The notes beneath the pieces were generated by a model, which did no database searches, had not been told where the DNA came from, and saw only the letters and a list, made by a program, of their open reading frames with translations. A DNA stretch of 64,000 nt. Origin: Urophycis tenuis (Eukaryota; Chordata; Actinopteri; Gadiformes; Phycidae). Positions 56,025-64,000 of this stretch are shown here, piece after piece (the first letter of the stretch is position 1; the number at the start of each line of letters is the position of its first letter). The translations under genes were made by a program, and so were the position numbers. The stretch lies in the NCBI GenBank assembly GCA_036785325.1, contig JAXIVH010000103.1, forward strand, positions 335,001-399,000, given 5' to 3'.

Positions 56025-56121
56025 GTCTTTAGGCCACTATGGATGAGGAGATAGAGGAGGGGGGTCCTACCTCTAAAACCACTCTGTCTGGGGAACATGG
56101 CCACCAGAACAAAGCTCAGAG
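56025..56121 (+). CDS. NLR gene B, first coding exon
   Basis: Acceptor gtgtccag at 56,017-56,024, 14 bp of 5' UTR, then ATG at 56,039. The exon encodes MDEEIEEGGPTSKTTLSGEH and then GHQNKAQ, leaving in phase 2 before gtaaga. EEGGP-SKTTLSGEH is the usual opening of fish NLRC3-like proteins, which supports this start. Confidence 0.85.
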
Positions 56122-59100
56122 GTAAGAAGAAGATCTCCCACTGGCTGTGACAGGAATATTTATCAGAGAGTGTCTGTGAAGGACCAGATTGAGGCATGGA
56201 TGAGAGTTTCTTCAGCGGTGAATGTTCAGGAGTTTCAAAGGAAGGAGAGGTTTTATAGGTGGGGAAAAAACGTTTTTAATGATGTGGTTGACATGTGTGT
56301 GAATCAGTGGGGTGGTGCAGGTGAGGGAGGTCCTGGGTGGTGCGGGTGAGGGAGGTCCTGGGTGGTGCAGGTGAGGGAGGTCCTGGGTGGTGCAGGTGAG
56401 GGAGGTCCTGGGTGGTGCAGGTGAGGGAGGTCCTGGGTGGTGCAGGTGAGGGAGGTCCTGGGTGGTGCAGGTGAGGGAGGTCCTGGGTGGTACAGGTGAG
56501 GGAGATCCAGGGTGGTGCAGGTGAGGGCGGTCCTGGGTGGTGCAGGTGACGGAGATCCTGGGTGGTGCAGGTGAGGGAGGTCCTGGGTGGTGCAGGTGAG
56601 GGAGGTCCTGGGTGGTGCAGGTGAGGGAGGTCCTGGGTGGTGCAGGTGAGGGAGGTCCTGGGTGGTGCAGGTGAGGGAGGTCCTGGGTGGTGCAGGTGAG
56701 GGAGGTCCTGGGTGGTGCGGGTGAGGTTGTTGGGGTCGATGATGATCATTACAGATTCACTGCGGTTGAGTTAGAAAAAGTCATTTATCATCCAGGGTTG
56801 AATGTGAGTAAGGCCGGTGCTGAGGGTGGACTGAGAGGGGGCAGTGAAGAGGAGGATCTCTCACTGTCTGTGACTGTTGTCCATCTCAGGGCTCAGCAGT
56901 GATACATCATGACAACATCATTACTCTGAGTAAAAGCTGTGTGTGTGTTGTGTTGAAGGCCAGAGCAGCAGGAGAGAGCAGACTCCCCTGGACCCAGCTG
57001 TGTCTCCATGAAGAGTGAACACTCTATGGGTCTACCTGTTGAATTTAAAGATGGAAATCAGTCTATTGAGAAGAGGTAAGGATTCATCAGAGTTTATAAA
57101 AAAATAAAATCAATGAAACATCCATAAATCCTGGCTCTTGTTTTTATAGAAGAGTCCAGCAGGAGAGAGCAGACTCCCCTGGACCCAGCTGTGTCTCCAT
57201 GAAGAGTGACCACTCTATGGGTCGATTTATTGACTTTAAAGATGGAAATCAGCCGAATGAGAAGAGGTAAGGATTCATCAGACATAATAAAAATATAGCT
57301 TTTACCAAACATCCATGTTGTTTTAGTGGAGAAAACTTTTAGTGAAGTGGTTGACATGTGTGTTAATGACAGGGATGGTGCAGGTGAGGGAGTTGAGGTC
57401 GATGATGATCATCTCAGATTCACTGTGGTTGAGTGAGAGAAAGTCATTTATCATCCAGGATGAATGTGAGTAAGGCCGGTGCTGAGGGTGGACTGAGAGG
57501 GGGCAGTGATGGTCTCGGGGGAGAGGTAGAGTTGGGTGTGGTTGGTGTCACGGTGGAACCGGAGGCAATGGCAGCGGAGAATGTGGCCAACACACTGTCG
57601 CCCTACAGCAGTATGTTGTTGGTTCCTTTGAGGAGGGCTGTCTCTGTGATGCTTGATGGAAATGGTTCATGGATGTTATTGGAGTCCAGGGGCCTTGCGT
57701 GGATTTCCTACTTAAACTTGGCATACACCAAAACCCATAAGCTGTCGTATGCACAAATACATTCAGATGGATCAAAGTGTGAGTAGACATGGATCCAAGC
57801 ACATTTCTTTTGTAAATCGAGTATCTACGTGGAAATGAGCGCACATGCAGAGGTGGCAAAGTCCTCCCTGTCCATGCCCCCATTTACATATGCAAATCAA
57901 TTTAAATGTTATACACCGCAAAACGATTGACTACTATCACATTGTTGCCGTGTTCTGTAAGACTGACTCTCGAATCTGACTACTTTTAACTCACTTTATT
58001 GAATGACTTATCTGTTCAATAAGCTGCAGAGCAAAGGAGGGAATGAGTACTAAAATACGCATAGAGATACACCCAGCTTCACTTCCTCGATGCTCTGCCT
58101 AGAGTGTTTTGCCTTTATTATGTCTGTTCTGGGTCTTTATTCGTACAGAGGAATGTGCTTTACAGATATGAAGCGGTACTCCCCATTGCACATGGCCTTG
58201 GGGGCCCATCTGTTTTAATTGTTTGTGTACGAGTCTTATGCTCAAGTTATGCTTCAGCTTTAACAAAACGCTATGGGGCTCACGGACCCATTATGTCCTT
58301 GCGGACCCCCCTTGTGTCCACCACAAGTGCCTGACATGCGTCGAGGCGACGCAACGCCAATGCAGCGGCATTGGCTGTGGTTGGTCAGCGATACGATATA
58401 CGTCACAAGAGTCTCGGTCAGTCTTCACAAAAAACAAACGCCCTCTGGCATTGAATTGCATTTCGACACCCCACCCAGAACCATCACGGTCTCATGACTG
58501 CGTCCAAGCAACTGCGCGGCCATTGTGTGATCACTATGCAGAACCATAACCAAGGCTTTAGTCAGTGGGCTACAGTATATGTCTGCTGAACAGCCGTGTT
58601 ATTCTGTGGGATCACATGTTTAATCTTTTACTGTCATGGCACATTAATCACTACATTCTTAACCTAGCACAATTTATTGCATACAGTAGCTTGTCATGAT
58701 TGGTACATTCTTTTTTTTTTTTAAACATACTTCATTGTCTTGTCTTTATATACTCAAATGAACACAAAATCATAAATAAAATGTGAATAAAATATACCTC
58801 AAATTATTGAATTCAACGTAACTGTTGCCAACAATGATAATTAATAGTTATAATTAGAACATATAATTCCATGTGAGGATTTACTTGTGCATAGAATGCC
58901 TGTAATCAATGAGATAATTCAAGATGAGGTGGGGATCGAACCACCAACCCTCCCGTTGTTGAATAGTGTTGTGTCGGTCATGAACAATTCATTAAATATG
59001 AACTAATCTTTTACATGACTGGGGAGTAACGAGTCGTCTCAGTAAGTGATTCGTTCAGTGAGTGATTCATTTTCATGCAGTATCTTCCCTCTCCACATGA

Positions 59101-61009
59101 CAACAGTTTGTTCACCGGATCGTTCATACGGGTCGGTCTCTCGTTCATTAGTCACGTGACAGGCAGCTCAGGCTGAACGATTCGTTCTCGTTCATCGAGT
59201 CATTCATTTGTCACGTGTCAGGCAGCTCAGGCTGAACGGTTCGTTCTCGTTCATCGAGTTGTTCATTTGTCACGTGACAGGCAGCTCAGGCTGAATGGTT
59301 CGTTCTCATTCATTCATTCGGATCGGTCACTCGTTCATTTGTCACGTGACAGGCTGGCTGAAAGGGTCGTTCTCGTTCATTCATTCGGATAGGTCTCTCG
59401 TTCATTTGTCACGTGACAGCTACCCAGTCACTGTCGTGTCGTGCTTTCAAACAACAGTGGCAGGGAGGTTACAGAACACAAGTCACTTAATTGTGGTGTC
59501 TATTTGCTTTCCTAGGTTTTCAATTGCTTGTCATTTTGTGTAAACTTTGTCAGCTGTAAACCATGTTACCTTCATTGTTAAGTGTTTGAGAACCGCAGTC
59601 TTTTTTACAAGGCTCACAAAAGGGCTAAAGCGCCACCTGCTGTGGAAATGAACGGAATGAACGAAATGACTGAATGAATGAAAAGAATCGTTCAATTTAC
59701 TGTCCGAGAGTAAAAGATCCGATTCAGTAAAAAGACTCGGCTATGCCGCCCAGTTGACAGATGGAAAGGAATTAGTGGAGTAAAACGGAACAATGGAAAT
59801 TTAGGCTCAATGTTATCTCTGTTTTTTTTGGATTTTAATCACAAATATCTCACTATAAAGTTTGCGAGGTCCTCTAACAAGGCTAGCGCTGCCATTGTTG
59901 ATACCATTTTCTTCATCACATTGCACATGCTTTTATGTCCAACGATATAATTGCATACACGTGGGTGTGTTAATTGTTCATAAATGTGTCTCTGACGTGC
60001 ACATCTCTGATGACTAATTGTTTTTGACAGAAACAGTTTGCATACATCACCTCTAAGTGTCGCCAAAGGAACAATAGCTGTAGAAACGTGCGTACGCCAG
60101 CCATGAAGTTGGCGTGGGCACCCCACATTTCCACGGCCATTTCCCATTTTATACGTCTGAACATGACCGTGGAAAAGGACCTACGCCACTTTTTTGTGCA
60201 TCCACAACCTTTGTACATGAGGCTCCAGGTGGTTCTGATTTGAGTGGCTGCTGCTCCTTCCAGGATTGTTGACCAGGAAGGGGGGATTTGAGATGGGTCA
60301 GTAGTTGTCAGGGTGTTGGGAGTCCAGACTGCGGTCCAGGGCATGGGTGGAGGACTTCATGCTTGTTTTCATGGAGGACAGTTCAGCAGTGGGGATTTCT
60401 GTGAATGAGGTGGATGTGTGGCTTGTGTGTTCTAGTTCTGGCATTTGGATTCTGAGTGTCGAATGAATATTGGTCATAGATTTGTAGATTGGTTAAAACT
60501 ATCATAGGTGTGTGTGTGTGTTCCACAGACAACAACAGGAGAGGTCAAAGGTTACCAGTGCTAAGTCTGTACAGCAGTATCAAACAGAGCTTATCAAGGT
60601 GGGTAAATGTCAAACTGGACATTTGACTTTAGCTCTACATGAACATTAAATAGCATCTCTGGTGGTGCTAATAGTCTCCAGGCTTCCCTCTTCAGACCAG
60701 CGGAATGTGAATGTAGGACAGATGCTTCCGATGTCCTTAGTTAGTTCAGTGTAAAGTTCTCCTTGATGTTTGTTCTGTTCCAGAGGGCTGAGGAGAACGC
60801 ACACACTTTTCTAGACAAGGAGCTGAAGAAGCTCTGGAGGGTTCTCTTCCCACATGACCCACAATGCTCAGAGAGTCAGACGGAGGAGGAGGAGCTGAAT
60901 GGTAAGAAAGAGGAGCAGAGGAGGCGCGCCATAGAGGGAGTGGTGGACATCACAAAGCTCTGTCTGATTGAGATGAACCAGGAGGAACTGGCCGACAAAC
61001 TGTGGGGCG
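56025..61009 (+). CDS. NLRC3-like NLR gene B, joined model (3' part outside window)
   Basis: Exons 56,025-56,121 (ATG at 56,039), 56,959-57,075, 57,150-57,266, 60,529-60,598 and 60,784-61,009 join in one open frame, all with GT-AG introns. They encode the start, two N-terminal repeat segments, the linker and the pre-FISNA segment of a second NLR, paralogous to gene A and in the same orientation. The FISNA-NACHT, LRR and B30.2 exons would follow beyond 64,000. Introns between the second repeat exon and the linker match gene A's over several kilobases, evidence of tandem gene duplication. A downstream intron of at least 3 kb is longer than gene A's (1.5 kb), so presence of the NACHT exon must be checked. 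Confidence 0.82.
56312..56727. repeat. 25-bp minisatellite in NLR gene B intron, about 17 units
   Basis: The unit is ggtggtgcaggtgagggagg plus tcctg. A single copy of the same sequence (ggatggtgcaggtgagggag) occurs at 386-405 and at 57,371-57,390 in the neighbouring NLR introns, so the array grew from normal intron sequence. The Pro/Thr-rich frames are artefacts. Confidence 0.9.
56959..57075 (+). CDS. NLR gene B, 117-bp repeat exon 1
   Basis: Phase 2-2, acceptor gttgaag, donor gtaagg. It encodes RPEQQERADSPGPSCVSMKS, then EHSMGLPVEFKDGNQSIEK. The intron to the next copy is only 74 bp. Confidence 0.88.
57150..57266 (+). CDS. NLR gene B, 117-bp repeat exon 2
   Basis: Phase 2-2, acceptor tttttatag, donor gtaagg. 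It encodes RVQQERADSPGPSCVSMKSD, then HSMGRFIDFKDGNQPNEK. It differs from repeat exon 1 mostly after SMKS, the variable part. It is the counterpart of 165-281 in gene A. Confidence 0.88.
57690..60225. mobile_element. Harbinger-like DNA element, copy 2, with SINE and hAT inside
   Basis: The element is homologous to 701-6071 but lacks the RLE retrotransposon. CAG flanks it at 57,687-57,689 and 60,226-60,228. It carries the same SINE remnant (left half at 58,920-58,955) and the hAT element (58,964-59,740). It duplicated together with the NLR gene and was not inserted independently, since the flanking introns also match. Confidence 0.55.
58964..59740. mobile_element. hAT element copy in gene B, right end deleted
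   Basis: The left terminus TAGTGTTGTGTCGGTC is kept. On the right, aaagactcgg joins straight to ctatgccgcc, so the right terminus, one target duplication and part of the SINE are deleted (about 45 bp relative to gene A). CACGTG-type boxes begin near 59,152, 59,211, 59,270, 59,342 and 59,409. Confidence 0.8.
60529..60598 (+). CDS. NLR gene B, 70-bp linker exon
   Basis: Acceptor ttccacag, donor gtgggt, phase 2 in and 0 out. It encodes RQQQERSKVTSAKSVQQYQT, then ELIK. Same length as the gene A exon at 6377-6446. Confidence 0.82.
60784..61009 (+). CDS. NLR gene B, 226-bp pre-FISNA exon
   Basis: Acceptor ctgttccag, donor gtaaga, phase 0 in and 1 out. It encodes RAEENAHTFLDKELKKLWRV through EMNQEELADKLWG. 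Nearly identical to the gene A exon at 6632-6857, with no lesion. Confidence 0.87.
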
Positions 61010-61349
61010 GTAAGAGAATCTTATTTTGAAGGGCAGAAATTACTTATCTTTAAAACAAAGGAGAAATACTTACCACCACATCATTGCTGTTCAAATCATC
61101 AGTTTAATTGGTTTGATCCAAATAGGTAGGTTTATTGTGGGGCAATCATATACTACTGCTACTAATACTACGACTACTAACAATAATAAAAATAATAAAG
61201 ATAGTGCAAATCAACGTCAAAGATCCCAGAAAGAAGAATAATAAACGGACCAATTACAATAGGGACCTTCGTCCTGTTTCACAGGCTCGGTCCCTAATAA
61301 TAATAATAACTAATAATAATAATTAGAGGTGTTCCTAGTATGCGACATG
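61010..61349. other. Gene B intron start, AT-rich
   Basis: The first 100 bp still resemble the matching gene A intron. After that come (TAC/TAA)-rich microsatellite-like sequences (61,150-61,325). No gene is seen. Confidence 0.5.
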
Positions 61350-61533
61350 AAGGTGACGCCTAAAATATATAATTTTTCACCAGGCCTGAAAACTTTGCCA
61401 AAAAAAATTGAGTTTTCGTACATGTTCAGATAGTGCAAATCAACGTCAAAGATCCCTGAAATAACGAAGAAAAACAAGGGTTAATGCCCCACGGGACATT
61501 GTGCGGGACCTCGCCGTAAAGCGACTCGTTGGC

Positions 61534-61820
61534 ACGTGGATGGTGTCCTGACAGGTTGGCGTTTGCACATGGATGGTGCCGTGACAGGTTGTGTTCACGT
61601 GGATGGCGTCCTGACAGGTTGGCGTTTGCACATGGATGGTGTCGTGACAGGTTGTGTTCACGTGGATGGTGTCCTGACAGGTCGGCGTTTGCACTTGGAT
61701 GGTGTCATGACAGGTTGTCGTTCACGTGGATGGTGTCCTAACAGGTTGGCATTCACGTGGAAGGTGTCGTGACAGGTTGCCGTTTGCACATGGATGGCGT
61801 CGTGACAGGTTGTCGTTTGT
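61534..61820. repeat. Minisatellite with 32-34-bp half units
   Basis: Alternating units tggatggtgtcctgacaggt plus tggcgtttgcaca, and tggatggtgtcgtgacaggt plus tgtgttcacg. There are about nine units with small variations. It lies inside the dispersed repeat. Confidence 0.85.
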
Positions 61821-63936
61821 GGCGCAACGCACTGTGCGGTATGGCCGAATTTGACGGCACGCCCTGGCCACGCCCTTCGTGGTAGAGTCGCAAATAGCAC
61901 AAGTTTGGTTAAGAACCATGGTTTAGCTGCACTGACCAATGTTGAAGCAGAACGGATAAATCCCTTGGGCGGAGTTCGTTCTCAAACATGGGTATAAAAA
62001 ACAACCAAATTGAATATGGCCGACATTGACGGCATGCCATGACCACGCCCTTTGAGGTAGGGTCGCAGATAGCGCAACTTTTGGTAAGAACCATCTTCTG
62101 AATCTAGATCAAAAATTTGGAGCCCAAGCGACAAGTCCCCTGGGAGGAATTTGTTCAAATAGGACGCGAAAATCGGAAATGACAAAAATTAAAATGGAAA
62201 TATCTGACTTCCGGTGGGTTTTTAGGTATGGGTCCAAGAGGCTTTTTTGTAGGGCTAAGCCGGGTTAACATCCATACCGAGTTTCAAACATATCGATCAA
62301 AGTCGGTGTCTCGGAAAGAAAACAAAAAATTGATTATGGCCGATTTTGATGGAATGCGGTGGCCACGCCCTTTGAGGTAGAGTCCCAAATAGCACAACTT
62401 TTCTCAACTTCCATGTTCTGAACCTACACAATTAATTTGAAGCCCAAAGGCCTAATTCCCTGGGAGGAGTTTGTTCAAATAAAACGCAAAAATTGCAAAA
62501 AATGTATGCAAATATCTGACATCCGCTGGGGTAAGGGGTATGGGTCCAAGAGACTTTTTTGTAGGTCTGGACCTGTCTAACGGGCCTACCGAGTTTCATA
62601 CATGTAGGTGAAACGTGGTGTTGGGGCTGTTGTTTTTAAAGCCTGTAGGGGGCGCTACTACCACGACAAGCACGATTTTTGGTAAGGAAGGTTTTGGCAG
62701 GACTATACACGTGTCCAGTGAATTTCATATTCACAGCTATTACGGTGTTTGCACAGTGATTTACGCTGCTTTTAGAGTGCCATCCACTGGCAGAATTTTT
62801 TTCCCCTTTTGAACCCCGCCTCAGGAAGCCATGAGCTATGTGCCCACCAATTTTTGTGTTAATTGCACTTGCCAATGTGGAGGAATAAACTTCTTGAATA
62901 AACTTCTTCTTGATTTTAAAGAGCGCCACTCAGTGGCAATGATGAGAAATTTTGTAGAATGCATGCGGGACATATACTGAAGTGGGGACTAAAGATGGTT
63001 TTTGAACGGACATAGGATTGTCGAGATATGGTCCACTTCCTTTTTTTACGTAAAATTGACAAATATAATTTTTTTATAACGTGCTAAGTATAGAGAATTC
63101 CAACATACTTCACATGACATTTTGTCATCGTTCATTCTGAGGATGCTACCGATCAAGTTTCGTTGTTATCGGAGAAAGCCTCATATCTTAAGGCTGTAAA
63201 AGTTTTTTTTTTAGTTTTTGCGATTTTTCGCAAAAATAAAGGCAGGCGGAAACACAACTAGCAGACACCGCAAGGTGCAGCACGATTGCCTGCATCCGTC
63301 CATGTCACGATTTTGATTGTACGCCAACTTTTGCGGAAGTTACAGGCGTTACAGAGGTTGCGCGTAAACAGCTCCACCTAGAGGCTTTACTAGTGCACGA
63401 CATGAACACGACGCCTAGAATATAACATTTTTCACCAGGCCCTAAAAGTTTGCCAAAAAAAATTGAGTTTTCGTATATGTGCAGGGGGTTTAAATCAACA
63501 TCAAAGATCCCCGAAATAATAACAAACAAAAAAACGTAGATTCGCAAATAGCACAACTTTGGTTTACAACCACGTTTTAGCTGTACTGACCATTTTTCAA
63601 GCAGAACGGATAATTGCCTTGGGAGGAGTTTGTTCAAATAGGATGCGAAAATCGCAGAATTTTGCAAATTTAAAGGCAAATATCTGACTTCCGGTGAGGT
63701 GAGGGGTCATGGTCCAGGAGGCTTTTTTGTAGGTCTGGACCGGTTTAACGTCCATACCGAGTTTCATACATGTAAGTGAAACGTGGTGTCGGGGCTGTTG
63801 TTTTTAAAGCCTGTAGGGGGCGCTACTACCACAACAAGCACGATTTTTCATATGTGAGGTTCTGGCAGAGGTATACATGTGTCCTGTGAATTTCATATTC
63901 ATAACTATTACGGTGTTTGCAGAGTGACATAAAAAG

Positions 63937-63962
63937 CCTAACCCTAACCCTAACCCTAACCC
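63937..63962. repeat. Short interstitial (CCCTAA)n telomere-like tract
   Basis: Four units of the vertebrate telomere hexamer in the C-rich orientation (cctaaccctaaccc...). They are embedded in the dispersed repeat, so this is an interstitial tract and not a chromosome end. Confidence 0.9.
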
Positions 63963-64000
63963 AAATTGAATATGGCCGACTTTGATGGCACGCCATGACC

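Larger units (their letters stand above)
61350..63999. repeat. Unclassified dispersed teleost-like repeat, internally repeated
   Basis: Blocks recur within the segment. The block atctgacttccggtg ... gtgggtccaagaggctttttt ... taccgagtttcatacatgta ... gcctgtagggggcgctac occurs at 62,200-62,660 and 63,690-63,835. The block gacgcctaaaatat ... caccaggcc occurs at 61,353-61,386 and 63,409-63,440. The phrase gaatatggccgac plus an accacgccc-like end recurs at about 61,845, 62,013, 62,334 and 63,968. No coding frame is present. The family was not identified. Confidence 0.55.

Noticed and set aside
56276..56749. Pro/Thr/His-rich 157-codon frame
   Set aside because: Antisense reading of the 25-bp intronic minisatellite.
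63937..63962. A chromosome end
   Set aside because: Only about four CCCTAA units, followed by ordinary repeat sequence.

Overview
The window is eukaryotic and almost certainly from a teleost fish. It holds split genes with GT-AG introns, an NLRC3-like immune receptor of the fish-specific FISNA-NACHT type with a B30.2 (PRY-SPRY) C-terminus, Rex3-, L2- and Rex1/CR1-like LINEs, tRNA-derived SINEs, hAT and Harbinger-like DNA elements, and very dense (GT)n, (GA)n and minisatellite DNA. No rRNA, genuine tRNA gene or CRISPR array was found.

Layout. (1) 165-22,510, plus strand: NLR gene A, starting upstream of the window. Eleven exons can be joined in phase: a 117-bp repeat exon, two short linker exons, a 1.8-kb FISNA-NACHT exon with intact Walker A and B motifs, five 174-bp LRR exons, a 47-bp linker exon and the B30.2 exon with its stop. 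Together they encode about 1,237 residues with no disabling lesion. Its introns hold nested mobile elements, including an RLE-type retrotransposon in antisense. (2) 21,949-36,877: two nearly identical direct copies of a 7,469-bp unit. The unit carries the end of gene A's 3' UTR, a Rex3-like fragment, LINE-derived minisatellites and an almost intact L2-like LINE broken by one shared TGA codon. (3) 36,466-41,220: a candidate solo LTR and a decayed Gypsy element containing two SINEs and a LINE fragment. (4) 41,276-46,856, minus strand: six exons of a protein kinase D (PRKD)-like gene, in the correct order but broken and peppered with insertions. (5) 46,857-54,013: a 34-bp minisatellite, a stretch without a recognised gene, and two Rex1/CR1-like LINE copies on the minus strand. 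(6) 54,040-61,009, plus strand: the 5' part of NLR gene B, with the start codon, two 117-bp exons and two linker exons; its NACHT exon would lie beyond the window. (7) 61,010-64,000: repeat-rich intron of gene B, with a short (CCCTAA)n tract near the end.

How it fits together. Genes A and B are tandem paralogues in the same orientation. The introns between their N-terminal exons are homologous over about 6 kb and share a Harbinger-like element, a SINE and a hAT element, so much of the intron was duplicated with the genes. Duplication is the theme at every scale: genes, exons (LRR and 117-bp), a 7.5-kb block, and minisatellites grown from single-copy or LINE sequence. I found no wholly new gene system. 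The most useful observations are the homogenised LRR exon-intron array, the very recent 7.47-kb duplication, the decayed PRKD-like locus and the layered insertions that allow relative dating.
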